A DNA stretch of 19,154 bases, taken from RGIG4576 sp964536025. GTDB taxonomy: Bacteria; Bacteroidota; Bacteroidia; Bacteroidales; Muribaculaceae. The DNA lies in the NCBI GenBank assembly GCA_964536025.1, contig CAZHXA010000035.1:1-19154 (forward strand), written 5' to 3'. Within the stretch, counting starts at the first letter, position 1, and each line of letters begins with the position of its first letter. Both the position numbers and the translations under genes were made by a program. The notes below the pieces were generated by a model, which was given only the letters and a program-made list of their open reading frames with translations, was not told the origin of the DNA and did no database searches. Shown here piece by piece: positions 1 to 7,137 of this stretch.

Positions 1-98
1 TACTAACCGTTTCATTGGGAGATGAGAAACATAAAACGAAAGGAAAAAGGAAAAAGGAAAAAAAAGTGAAATCTGAAAGGCTAATGCCTCTGGCATTA
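1..98 (+). repeat. Dispersed repeat, copy 1 (hairpin-containing)
   Basis: This roughly 98-base stretch recurs, in reverse complement and nearly unchanged, at 16047-16136. It contains the shared text TTTCATTGGGAGATGAGAAA, an A/G-rich track made of tandem GGAAAAA units, GTGAAATCTGAAA, and ends in a small hairpin TAATGCC-TCT-GGCATTA (82-98). The copy touches the window edge, so its true left end may lie outside. A second short hairpin, GCACC/GGTGC (114-130), follows it. There is no coding potential and no transposase nearby, so it looks like a REP- or MITE-like non-autonomous element. The family is not one I can name. Confidence 0.75.
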
Positions 99-152
99 CA
101 TTGCGTATTAACCGCACCTCGACGTGGTGCAATATACTAAAATAACTAATTT

Positions 153-944
153 ATGAAAAAGACATTTTTACAAACATTAATGCTATTCACAGTAATGCTC
201 TTCACGAGCATCACAGCCTCAGCTTACGATTTTTATGCCGATGGCATTTATTACAACATTACTTCAACGGAGAACAAAACAGTTGAAGTAACAAGAGGTG
301 GAAATAATATTTTTTATAGTTATTATTCCGGCGAAGTCGTAATCCCAAGCGAAGTAACTTATAATGGCAAACAATACAGTGTTACGAGCGTAGGGGATCA
401 TGCTTTCTTTCTTAGTAGCGATTTGACGTCAGTAACTATAGGGAACAGTGTTACGAGCATAGGTTCTTATGCTTTCAATGGATGTAGCGGATTGACCTCA
501 TTAACGATCCCAAGCAGTGTTACGAGCATAGGGTTTTGTGCTTTCGATGGTTGTAGCGGATTGACAAAAATCATAAGTAAGGCAATAACTCCACCTGCAT
601 GTGGTGATTATGTGTTTGACAATGTAGATAAAACTATCTGTGAGCTTTATGTGCCGCAATCATCTGTAACGTCATATAAAGAAGCCTATTCTTGGAAAGA
701 TTTCAAGAATATTAATGCTTTGGAATCATCAAGCATAGATACTGCTCTTGCCGATGGTGATGTGACTGTAACTGTGGAAAACGGAAACATTGTGATAGCA
801 GGAGTTGAAGATTCGATGGTTGAAGTCTATAGCTTGAACGGTCAATGTGTTTATAGCGGAACAGCTACAAGCATACCTGTAACCGCAAAAGGCATGTATA
901 TAGTGCGAGTAAACGGAAAAGCTCAAAAAGTAATAGTGAAATAG
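153..944 (+). CDS. BspA-like leucine-rich repeat surface protein with C-terminal sorting-type domain
   Basis: Predicted secreted or surface protein of 263 residues. Residues 1-24 form a signal peptide (lysines, a hydrophobic core, then TASA before the likely cleavage site). Residues about 60-140 hold BspA-type leucine-rich repeats; two clear units of 23 residues at 91-113 and 114-136 share the pattern LTS-x-TI-xx-SVTSIG-xx-AF-x-GCSG. The last 70 residues, with VEVYSLNGQCVYSG, a GMYIVRVNGK motif and a terminal KVIVK, resemble the type IX secretion C-terminal sorting domain common in Bacteroidota. BspA-like proteins often mediate adhesion, but no ligand can be inferred here. With so few repeats it is short for the family. 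It appears monocistronic, is followed by its own terminator, and is flanked on both sides by copies of a dispersed repeat. I see no convincing promoter. Confidence 0.85.
   Translation: MKKTFLQTLMLFTVMLFTSITASAYDFYADGIYYNITSTENKTVEVTRGGNNIFYSYYSGEVVIPSEVTYNGKQYSVTSVGDHAFFLSSDLTSVTIGNSVTSIGSYAFNGCSGLTSLTIPSSVTSIGFCAFDGCSGLTKIISKAITPPACGDYVFDNVDKTICELYVPQSSVTSYKEAYSWKDFKNINALESSSIDTALADGDVTVTVENGNIVIAGVEDSMVEVYSLNGQCVYSGTATSIPVTAKGMYIVRVNGKAQKVIVK
423..560 (+). repeat. Two tandem 69-bp repeats encoding leucine-rich repeats
   Basis: Two adjacent 69-base units (423-491 and 492-560) within the BspA-like gene encode consecutive 23-residue leucine-rich repeats. The DNA is also conserved, for example AGTGTTACGAGCATAGG in both units and a partial third copy near 380. 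Such repeats can expand or contract by recombination. Confidence 0.8.
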
Positions 945-969
945 TAGCGAATTTGTGTGTATAAGGGAA

Positions 970-1003
970 GAAAGAGTCGCAAAACGCGGCTCTTTCTCTT
1001 TTT
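970..1003 (+). terminator. Intrinsic terminator of the BspA-like gene
   Basis: Stem GAAAGAGTCGC (970-980) pairs with GCGGCTCTTTC (986-996), giving 11 pairs including one G-U, around the loop AAAAC. A T-rich tract (TCTTTTTATT) follows. It begins 26 bases after the stop codon. Confidence 0.85.
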
Positions 1004-1020
1004 ATTAAAAGCGGAATGCA

Positions 1021-1071
1021 GAAAACTGAAAAGTGAGATGTGAGAACTGAAAAACTAATGCTGGAGGCATT
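1021..1071 (+). repeat. Dispersed repeat, degenerate copy 2
   Basis: A shorter, diverged relative of the repeat at 1-98. It keeps a GTGAGATGTGAGAACTGAAA-like segment and the hairpin AATGC-TGGAG-GCATT (1057-1071), but lacks the GGAAAAA tandem track. The rest of 1072-1267 has no gene that I can support. It holds one small palindrome (GTTTCC-TCC-GGAAAC, 1099-1113) that may belong to the repeat. Confidence 0.5.
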
Positions 1072-1267
1072 GCATATCCGTATTGAATGACTGAAATGGT
1101 TTCCTCCGGAAACTCCATAGTGAGGTGTAGCTATATTTTTGAAAATACACAATGAAATGGTGATATGCTGAGACGGAATATTAACGTGTCATTATTCAAA
1201 TGTATATTCATTTGGGTTTTTGTCAGTTTTTTATAGGAGTGCAATATCTTTTCATGATTATTTGTTG

Positions 1268-1275
1268 TATCTTTG
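1268..1275 (+). promoter_or_regulatory. Candidate -7 element of the ruvX-def-ettA unit
   Basis: TATCTTTG matches the Bacteroidota -7 consensus TAnnTTTG. The ruvX ATG lies only 5 bases downstream, so transcription would start at or next to the start codon. No good -33 TTG is present about 19 bases upstream (TTTT at 1249-1252 is the nearest), which lowers confidence. Confidence 0.5.
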
Positions 1276-1280
1276 CACAC

Positions 1281-1697
1281 ATGGGACGAATTTTAGGAAT
1301 AGACTATGGAAAAAAGCGTTGCGGTATAGCCGTTACCGACCCGCTAAAAATTATAGCTAATGGGTTGACTACAGTACCTTCTCATACACTTATCGATTTT
1401 CTTCAAAAGTATATCGAGCAAGAAACCGTAGAGAAAATTATTGTGGGTTTACCCAAGCAACTCGACGGAACTCCAAGCGAAAGCATGAAGTATATTACTC
1501 CGTTTCTTAACCGCCTTCGCAAAGTTCTGCCTAATATTCCTGTGGAAATGTATGATGAGCGTTTTACATCTACTATTGCCCATAAAGCCATGATTGATGG
1601 TGGAATGAAAAAAAAGAATCGACAAAATAAAGAAATAGTCGATACTATAGCAGCTTCCATTATTTTAAATGATTATTTACAAAGTAATAAATTATAG
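1281..1697 (+). CDS. ruvX: Putative pre-16S rRNA nuclease / Holliday junction resolvase RuvX (YqgF family)
   Basis: RNase H-fold nuclease of the YqgF family, known for maturing the 5' end of 16S rRNA and proposed to resolve Holliday junctions. The N-terminus GRILGIDYGKKRCGIAVTD carries the first catalytic aspartate (residue 8). GLP-x-x-LDG near residue 60, DERFTS near 92, and a late VDTIAAS motif with the third acidic residue complete the family signature. From 1281 the protein is 138 residues, the normal size. An in-frame extension to 1200 would add 27 hydrophobic, cysteine-rich residues unlike any YqgF protein, so I reject it. It is followed 9 bases later by def, probably as one transcript. 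Catalytic residues appear intact. Confidence 0.93.
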   Translation: MGRILGIDYGKKRCGIAVTDPLKIIANGLTTVPSHTLIDFLQKYIEQETVEKIIVGLPKQLDGTPSESMKYITPFLNRLRKVLPNIPVEMYDERFTSTIAHKAMIDGGMKKKNRQNKEIVDTIAASIILNDYLQSNKL

Positions 1698-1706
1698 AAT
1701 TATTAT

Positions 1707-2270
1707 ATGATACTACCTATTTATCTTTACGGACAACCTGTTTTGCGAAAAGTATCGGAAGATATTACTCCCGATTATCCTAACTTGAAGGAGTTGATAG
1801 AAAATATGAAAGCTACCATGTATGATAGCGACGGTATAGGCATAGCGGCTCCTCAAGTAGGCTTAAATATTCGTCTTATCTGCATAGATGTTGATGCACT
1901 GAAAGAATCTTTCCCCGAACTTGAAGGGAAAAGCTATGTTCTTATCAATCCTAAATTGGAAGTTCTTGAAGATGGAAACAAAACCAACCGCGAGGAAGGT
2001 TGTTTAAGTCTGCCTGGTATTCATGAATCAGTTCCTCGTATCGAAAAAATTAATGTTACATGGCTTGATGAAAATTTTGAGAAACACGATGAAATAATAG
2101 AGGGCTATCTTGCTCGTGTATTTCAACACGAATATGATCATCTCGAGGGTCATGTATTTATTGACCACATATCTTCCATTCGCAAACAACTTATACGAAA
2201 CAAGTTGCGTAATATCGTGGATGGAAAGGTGAGATGCTATTATCGCACTCGTGCTTTTGGTAAAAAATAA
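1707..2270 (+). CDS. def: Peptide deformylase
   Basis: Metallo-hydrolase that removes the formyl group from the N-terminal methionine of new proteins in the cytoplasm. All three family motifs are present: GIGIAAPQVG (residues 43-52), EGCLSLPG (97-104, with the metal-binding cysteine 99) and HEYDH (141-145, with two metal histidines and the catalytic glutamate). The length of 187 residues is normal for Bacteroidota. It starts 9 bases after ruvX and is followed after 39 bases by ettA, so the three probably share a transcript linked to translation and ribosome maturation. Confidence 0.97.
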   Translation: MILPIYLYGQPVLRKVSEDITPDYPNLKELIENMKATMYDSDGIGIAAPQVGLNIRLICIDVDALKESFPELEGKSYVLINPKLEVLEDGNKTNREEGCLSLPGIHESVPRIEKINVTWLDENFEKHDEIIEGYLARVFQHEYDHLEGHVFIDHISSIRKQLIRNKLRNIVDGKVRCYYRTRAFGKK

Positions 2271-2309
2271 TTTAAATAACGTTCAACCTATACTATATAA
2301 AAAAGCATT

Positions 2310-3995
2310 ATGGCTGACGATAAAAAAGTTATCTTTTCGATGGTGGGGGTAAACAAAATTTTCCCTCCTCAAAAACAAGTTCTAAAAAACATTTACCTGT
2401 CTTTCTTCTATGGAGCAAAGATAGGTATTATAGGTCTTAACGGTTCCGGTAAATCTACATTGCTTAAAATTATTGCCGGAATAGATAAACAATATCAAGG
2501 TGAAGTTGTGTTCTCTCCGGGATATTCGGTAGGATATTTTGAACAAGAACCAAAACTTGACCCCGAAAAGACCGTAAAAGAAATAGTACAAGAAGGAATG
2601 CAACCTACACTTGACCTTCTTGCCGAATTTGATAAGGTTAATGAAAGTTTTGGCGACCCTGATGTGCTTGAAGATCCTGAAAAAATGGATAAACTCATAG
2701 CACGTCAAGCTGAATTGCAAGATAAACTTGATGCAACCGATGCATGGAACCTTGATAACAAACTTGAACGTGCTATGGATGCACTTCGTTGTCCGCCAGA
2801 AAACCAATTGGTGGGTTCTTTGTCGGGTGGAGAACGTCGTAGAGTTGCTCTTTGTCGTCTTTTGCTTCAACAACCCGACATATTATTGCTTGATGAACCT
2901 ACCAACCACCTCGATGCCGAGTCTATTGATTGGCTTGAACAACATTTGCAACAATATCCGGGTACGGTCATAGCAGTAACACACGACCGTTACTTCCTTG
3001 ATCATGTTGCGGGGTGGATTCTTGAACTTGACCGTGGAGAAGGAATTCCTTGGAAGGGTAACTATTCTTCTTGGTTGGATCAGAAGACTAAACGCATGGC
3101 ACAAGAGGAAAAACAAGCAAGTAAACGCCGTAAAACTCTTGAGAGAGAACTTGAATGGGTTAGAATGGCTCCTAAGGCTCGTCAAGCTAAGGGTAAAGCT
3201 CGTTTGTCGTCTTATGACCGACTTCTTAACGAAGATCAGAAGGAAAGAGAAGAAAAACTTGAAATTTTCATTCCTAATGGACCACGTTTGGGAAATAAGG
3301 TTATTGAAGCTCAGCATGTGGCTAAAGCCTTTGGTGAAAAAGTCTTATTTGATGACCTTAACTTCATGTTGCCACCTAATGGTATAGTGGGCATAATCGG
3401 TCCGAATGGTGCCGGAAAAACCACAATGTTCCGACTCATTATGGAACTTGAAAAAGCCGATAAAGGTTCTTTTGATATAGGTGAAACAGTGAAAGTGGCT
3501 TATGTTGACCAAAATCATAAAGACTTGCATCCGGAAAGTAGCGTTTACGAAGTAGTATCACAAGGAAACGAGACTTTCAGAATGGGAGGTAAAGAAATGA
3601 ATGCAAGAGCATATCTTTCAAAATTTAATTTTACAGGAGCCGATCAAGAAAAGAAAATTGGAATGTTGTCGGGCGGTGAACGAAATCGTTTACACTTGGC
3701 TATGGCTTTGAAAGAAGAAGGAAATGTTCTATTACTTGACGAACCTACCAATGATATTGACGTAAATACACTTCGTGCATTGGAAGAAGGTCTTGAAAAT
3801 TTTGCAGGATGTGCTGTGATTGTATCGCATGACCGTTGGTTCTTGGACCGCATTTGTACTCACATTCTTGCATTTGAGGGTGATAGTAAGGTATTCTATT
3901 TTGAAGGTTCTTATTCCGATTATGAAGAGAATAAAAAAGCACGCATGGGAGACACTCAGCCTCATAGAATACGCTACAAAAAACTAATAGAATAA
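2310..3995 (+). CDS. ettA: Energy-dependent translational throttle protein EttA (ABC-F)
   Basis: Cytoplasmic ABC-F ATPase of 561 residues that binds the ribosomal E site and gates entry into elongation according to ATP/ADP level. It has two nucleotide-binding domains: Walker A at residues 42-50 (GLNGSGKST) and 364-372 (GPNGAGKTT), signature LSGGE at 171 and 453, and Walker B with catalytic glutamate in LLLDEPTNHLD (E196) and LLLDEPTNDID (E478). The linker between the domains contains EWVRMAPKARQAKGKARL, typical of the EttA P-site tRNA interaction motif and arguing against Uup or antibiotic-resistance ABC-Fs. There are no membrane segments. It is last in the ruvX-def-ettA unit and ends right at a strong stem-loop. 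Confidence 0.95.
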   Translation: MADDKKVIFSMVGVNKIFPPQKQVLKNIYLSFFYGAKIGIIGLNGSGKSTLLKIIAGIDKQYQGEVVFSPGYSVGYFEQEPKLDPEKTVKEIVQEGMQPTLDLLAEFDKVNESFGDPDVLEDPEKMDKLIARQAELQDKLDATDAWNLDNKLERAMDALRCPPENQLVGSLSGGERRRVALCRLLLQQPDILLLDEPTNHLDAESIDWLEQHLQQYPGTVIAVTHDRYFLDHVAGWILELDRGEGIPWKGNYSSWLDQKTKRMAQEEKQASKRRKTLERELEWVRMAPKARQAKGKARLSSYDRLLNEDQKEREEKLEIFIPNGPRLGNKVIEAQHVAKAFGEKVLFDDLNFMLPPNGIVGIIGPNGAGKTTMFRLIMELEKADKGSFDIGETVKVAYVDQNHKDLHPESSVYEVVSQGNETFRMGGKEMNARAYLSKFNFTGADQEKKIGMLSGGERNRLHLAMALKEEGNVLLLDEPTNDIDVNTLRALEEGLENFAGCAVIVSHDRWFLDRICTHILAFEGDSKVFYFEGSYSDYEENKKARMGDTQPHRIRYKKLIE

Positions 3996-4037
3996 AAAAA
4001 ATCAGGGTTGCCAATTTTGGCAACCCTGATTTTTTTT
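3994..4037. terminator. Bidirectional intrinsic terminator between ettA and maf
   Basis: A nearly 20-bp perfect inverted repeat: ATCAGGGTTGCCAA (4001-4014) pairs with TTGGCAACCCTGAT (4017-4030), flanked by an A-run on the left and a T-run on the right. Convergent genes ettA (+) and maf (-) both run into it, so it can terminate in both directions. Confidence 0.93.
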
Positions 4038-4068
4038 TATTAGCTTAATACATGATGAAAATATTTCT

Positions 4069-4662
4069 TTATTGTATGTTTTTTAACTCTTTATACAATC
4101 TAAAGATAGGAAGTCCCATAACATTGTAATAACTTCCATTCATTCCCGATACTCCTACGCATCCTATCCACTCTTGAATGCCGTATGCTCCGGCTTTATC
4201 AAAAGGTTTATACACTTCTACATAATAATCGATTTCATTATCTGAAAGTTCGGCAAAAGTTACTTCGGTTATACTGCTGAAACTCTTGGAAAATTCTTTA
4301 GTAGCAAGAGTTACTCCTGTCACTACTTTATGGGTTCTTCCTGATAATTTATGCAACATATTGCATGCTTCAATGGAATTTTTCGGTTTACCGAGTATTT
4401 CGTTTCCACACACAACCACTGTATCGGCTGTTATTATCAATTCGTTATCAGCCATTTGTTCGCAATATACAGCTGATTTCTTTCGAGAAATGTATTCAGC
4501 TACATCTTCGGCGAGTAAATCTTTAGGATAACTTTCATCAATATCCTTTAAGACTCGTGTTACGAAGTTTACGCCCAATTGTTCCAATAATTGTTTTCTG
4601 CGAGGTGAATTTGATGCCAAAATCACCTTATATTGTTCTATATTCTTAAGAGGATATTCCAT
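4069..4662 (-). CDS. maf: Maf family nucleoside triphosphate pyrophosphatase (dTTP/UTP type)
   Basis: House-cleaning enzyme that hydrolyses non-canonical or excess nucleoside triphosphates to monophosphates; the YhdE-type branch acts on dTTP and UTP. The N-terminal ASNSPRRKQLL (residues 16-26) is the family signature. ITADTVVV and ILGKPKNS supply the acidic and lysine active-site residues, and AYGIQEWIG matches the C-terminal substrate region. I choose the start at 4662, giving 197 residues. It lies 4 bases after the kdsC stop and a few residues before the conserved VILASNSPRR, as in relatives. An upstream ATG at 4695 would overlap kdsC by 29 bases and add a lysine-rich tail. It is the last gene of the nitroreductase-kdsC-maf unit. 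Confidence 0.9.
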   Translation of the reverse strand: MEYPLKNIEQYKVILASNSPRRKQLLEQLGVNFVTRVLKDIDESYPKDLLAEDVAEYISRKKSAVYCEQMADNELIITADTVVVCGNEILGKPKNSIEACNMLHKLSGRTHKVVTGVTLATKEFSKSFSSITEVTFAELSDNEIDYYVEVYKPFDKAGAYGIQEWIGCVGVSGMNGSYYNVMGLPIFRLYKELKNIQ

Positions 4663-4666
4663 ATTT

Positions 4667-5191
4667 TTACCATCCAAAAGCTTTTTTATCGGCAAGCCAA
4701 TCGCCTTTAGCTTTCATTATCTGTTCTACAATTTCACGTCCCACACCGTAACCTCCATTATATGGGCTTATGTATTTTGCAACGGCTTTAACCTCTACAG
4801 CTGCATCAGCAGGAGCAATTGGCAAACCTACCACATTCATAATTTCCAAATCGGGAATATCATCGCCGATATAAGCAACTTCTTCAGGTTTCAGTCCTGT
4901 GCGTTCCAACCATTCATTAAAATGGGTAATTTTTACACTTGCACCAAGAATAACATCTTGTATGCCTAAACCTTCAAAGCGTTTTTTAACGGCATCGGTT
5001 TTTGCTCCGGTAATGATTGCTATTTTATAGCCGCATTTCACGGCAAGTTGTAACGCATAACCATCTTTTATACTTATGCAACGCATAGGTTCTCCATTAG
5101 GATGCATAGGTATTACTGATGGTGATAATACTCCGTCTACATCAAAAGCTATGCCTTTGATTTGCGTTAAATCATAGTTTATTGAACTCAT
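4667..5191 (-). CDS. kdsC: KdsC-like HAD phosphatase (3-deoxy-D-manno-octulosonate 8-phosphate phosphatase)
   Basis: C0-type HAD phosphatase, probably converting KDO-8-phosphate to KDO for lipopolysaccharide synthesis in the cytoplasm. Residues 14-22 (IAFDVDGVL) carry the nucleophile D17 and the acid/base D19. IITGAKTDAVKKR holds motif II and III residues, and YIGDDIPDLEIM is motif IV. At 174 residues with no cap domain it has the KdsC size. The C-terminus contains a GGYGVGREIVEQIM stretch matching KdsC tails. The related CMP-acylneuraminate phosphatases have similar sequences, so the exact substrate is inferred from the family. It starts 9 bases after the nitroreductase stop and is followed at once by maf, which implies cotranscription. 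Confidence 0.88.
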   Translation of the reverse strand: MSSINYDLTQIKGIAFDVDGVLSPSVIPMHPNGEPMRCISIKDGYALQLAVKCGYKIAIITGAKTDAVKKRFEGLGIQDVILGASVKITHFNEWLERTGLKPEEVAYIGDDIPDLEIMNVVGLPIAPADAAVEVKAVAKYISPYNGGYGVGREIVEQIMKAKGDWLADKKAFGW

Positions 5192-5200
5192 ATATTCAAA

Positions 5201-5740
5201 TTATTCTTGAGGACGCCATTCTCCTATATGCACACGTTCCCAAAGCATTTTTTCTGGATTAAACGGCTTTCGTTCTTCGCCTTTTTGTCCAAGAGTAATA
5301 ATACATTCCACTTGCATTTCGGGTGGAATACTTAAAAGAGCCTTTACATAATCATCAGCACTTTCTTCATTATCACGCATACGTCCGCGAATTTGCACCC
5401 AGCAACTTCCCAAGCCTAAATCTTCGGCTTGCAACTGTATGAGAGTGGCTGCAATTGAAGCATCTTCAACCCATGCTTCACTTTTCATAGGGTCAACAAG
5501 TACAACTATGGCAAGACTGCAACCGGCAATGGAAACAGCACCAAAATCTTTGCACTTAGAAAGTTCTTCCAACATTTTTTTGTCTTCTACGGTGACAAAA
5601 TACCAAGGACGTGAATTTTTTGATGTTGGAGCCACTAAAGCTGCTTCAAGAATTAATTTTACATCTTCAGCCGGTATTTCTTGTTCTGTATATTTTCTTA
5701 TGCTACGACGACGCATCAACAATTCATGAAAATTTTCCAT
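5201..5740 (-). CDS. Nitroreductase family FMN-dependent oxidoreductase
   Basis: Flavoprotein of 179 residues with the nitroreductase fold. The N-terminus FHELLMRRRSIRKY with RRSIR is the usual FMN phosphate-binding segment. APTSKNSRPWYFVTV near residues 37-52 is the second FMN motif, and the middle region LGLGSCWVQIRG fits the dimer and flavin site. The physiological substrate cannot be read from sequence; family members reduce nitro compounds, quinones or flavins with NAD(P)H. It is the first gene of the unit with kdsC and maf and lies behind a near-perfect promoter. No signal peptide is seen. Confidence 0.9.
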   Translation of the reverse strand: MENFHELLMRRRSIRKYTEQEIPAEDVKLILEAALVAPTSKNSRPWYFVTVEDKKMLEELSKCKDFGAVSIAGCSLAIVVLVDPMKSEAWVEDASIAATLIQLQAEDLGLGSCWVQIRGRMRDNEESADDYVKALLSIPPEMQVECIITLGQKGEERKPFNPEKMLWERVHIGEWRPQE

Positions 5741-5766
5741 ATCGTTAAAATTTTTTTATTTATTTT

Positions 5767-5797
5767 CAAAGATACTCTAAGTTTATCAGAGTACAAA
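5767..5797 (-). promoter_or_regulatory. Promoter of the nitroreductase-kdsC-maf unit
   Basis: On the minus strand TTTG (5794-5797), a 19-base spacer and TATCTTTG (5767-5774) match the Bacteroidota housekeeping consensus. The -7 element ends 26 bases before the ATG. The inverted repeat TACTCT (5773-5778) / AGAGTA (5788-5793) sits in the spacer and could be an operator. Confidence 0.85.
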
Positions 5798-5812
5798 TTT
5801 TATAATCTTAAT

Positions 5813-5848
5813 AAAACAAAAGAGGTTACCAATAAATTGATAACCTCT
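5813..5848 (-). terminator. Terminator of the initiator tRNA gene
   Basis: AGAGGTTA (5821-5828) pairs with TAACCTCT (5841-5848). After one mismatch, CAAT (5830-5833) pairs with ATTG (5836-5839). Read on the minus strand the hairpin is followed by TTTTGTTTTATT. It starts 8 bases beyond the tRNA 3' end. Confidence 0.8.
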
Positions 5849-5855
5849 CACTTAG

Positions 5856-5927
<72 letters not shown>

Positions 5928-5937
5928 ATTTGCACTG

Positions 5938-5968
5938 CAAAGATACAACGTTTTTTTTTCTTGTGCAA
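5938..5968 (-). promoter_or_regulatory. Promoter of the initiator tRNA
   Basis: On the minus strand TTG (5966-5968), a 20-base spacer rich in A, and TATCTTTG (5938-5945) fit the Bacteroidota consensus. The -7 element ends 10 bases before the mature tRNA 5' end, implying a very short 5' leader for RNase P to remove. Confidence 0.8.
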
Positions 5969-6134
5969 TACTTTTGTGGATATTTTTATGTTAAAAAACA
6001 TATTTTACTCCATATAGGTTCTTTTTCTCCATATTAAAGCTCAAAAAAAGCCCATATTATAGATACATTTCTTTAAATGAGACATGCATTAAAATAGTTT
6101 AAGACTTTGGTGAATGGAAAATATAAGAGTCTTA

Positions 6135-6165
6135 TTGTTGTGTACCGAAAAATGAGTTATTTTTG
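6135..6165 (+). promoter_or_regulatory. Candidate promoter of the lipoprotein-hydrolase pair
   Basis: TATTTTTG (6158-6165) matches TAnnTTTG, with TTG at 6135-6137 or 6138-6140 upstream (spacer 20 or 17). The -7 element ends 27 bases before the ATG at 6193. I see nothing else in the AT-rich stretch 5969-6134. Confidence 0.6.
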
Positions 6166-6192
6166 TAAGATAGTTTAAAATGTGCTGGTTTG

Positions 6193-7137
6193 ATGAATAG
6201 TATTTTTGATAAATATATTATTTCTTTGTTTTTCTTATTGCTTGTCACATCATGTTTTACCGGTATAGAAAACACAAAGAAAATAACAGATAAGGATGTA
6301 GAAAAAGTAACTCAAGAAAAAGGTTTCGTAAAAACGAGTGAGTCAAGATACAACAATATAGAAGTCGATAGCTTTCCTAATTGGAGAGTCGGAAAAGAAT
6401 TTGTTGTTGTGGATAATAGTGTGAAGCGTATATTTGTACCATCTTCGGATTATGATGTGGATACTTTGAATTTATCAGGGAAAACGTTAAAATACATTGG
6501 TTATACCGAAGGAAATGTGCTTGATAATAACCCAAATGTGAATTTGATATTCACCGATGGTAAAAATGAATTGGTCTATTCAACTAAAAAAACACTTGAA
6601 GTTATAAAACATCAAAAGTTGATGTTACAAGTGCCTTTTTTGATAGAAAACGATATTATTGAAGAATATAGCCGACAATTATGTAATAAGTATTTTTTTA
6701 TTCGTACTCCGATATGGTATAATGAACTTGGAGACATGATTACGGGAAGAAAATATATCAAGGTAAAGATAGAACAAGTATATGCGGGTAATAAAGTGTT
6801 TCCTTTGCGTGTCTCATTTTTAACCGAAGAAGGTGAACGGGCTTATTTGTTTATGTCAACAAAACAATCGCCGGTTCAAAATCGACTTTTTGATAATATA
6901 TTTTCCGAAACCGATTTAAGGCTCAATTATCCATTTATTTCGGATACTGTTTGGAAACATATTGTAAACGGAACAGTAGCATTTGATATGACGAAAGACG
7001 AATGTCGTTTATCGTTGGGAATTCCGGCAAATATACAGGAAATTCCAACCAATGACGGTTTACAAGAATCTTGGTATTATAGCGATGGGATGTATTTAGT
7101 GTTTTTTGACGGACTGTTAAAACAATTCAGAAAATGA
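6193..7137 (+). CDS. Putative lipoprotein with BamE/SmpA-like C-terminal segment
   Basis: I do not recognise a named family for the whole 314-residue protein. Its N-terminus is a lipoprotein signal peptide: a hydrophobic stretch ending LLLVTSC, with the lipidated cysteine at residue 21. The middle (about 30-250) is beta-rich without clear motifs. The last 55 residues (DMTKDECRLSLGIPANI, then ESWYYSDGMYLVFFDGLLKQF) follow the pattern of BamE/SmpA-like modules: a helix with 'MTkeEvrlalG.P', then W-x-Y and a strand with F-x-x-G. That suggests a periplasmic or outer-membrane-anchored role, but function is unknown. A TTG codon directly precedes the ATG; I prefer the ATG. Its stop overlaps the next start as ATGA, so the two products are probably coupled. 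Confidence 0.75.
   Translation: MNSIFDKYIISLFFLLLVTSCFTGIENTKKITDKDVEKVTQEKGFVKTSESRYNNIEVDSFPNWRVGKEFVVVDNSVKRIFVPSSDYDVDTLNLSGKTLKYIGYTEGNVLDNNPNVNLIFTDGKNELVYSTKKTLEVIKHQKLMLQVPFLIENDIIEEYSRQLCNKYFFIRTPIWYNELGDMITGRKYIKVKIEQVYAGNKVFPLRVSFLTEEGERAYLFMSTKQSPVQNRLFDNIFSETDLRLNYPFISDTVWKHIVNGTVAFDMTKDECRLSLGIPANIQEIPTNDGLQESWYYSDGMYLVFFDGLLKQFRK

Noticed and set aside
423..560. Regularly spaced repeats as a possible CRISPR array
   Set aside because: The 69-base units are contiguous, in frame and encode leucine-rich repeats; there are no spacers.
1..1071. The hairpin repeats around the BspA-like gene as ends of an insertion sequence carrying it
   Set aside because: Copies 1 and 2 are in the same orientation, copy 2 is degenerate, no transposase is present, and no target-site duplication is visible.
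1245..1252. TATCTTTT as a second -7 element for ruvX
   Set aside because: It lacks the final G of TAnnTTTG and has no -33 partner; the element at 1268 is a better match.
1200..1280. N-terminal extension of ruvX by 27 residues
   Set aside because: Hydrophobic, cysteine-rich and unlike YqgF proteins; a -7 promoter element lies inside it, just before the conserved start.
2382..4023. Several antisense and alternative-frame ORFs of 60-160 codons across ettA
   Set aside because: They overlap a gene with complete ABC-F motifs, have low-complexity composition and no recognisable domains; they are shadows.
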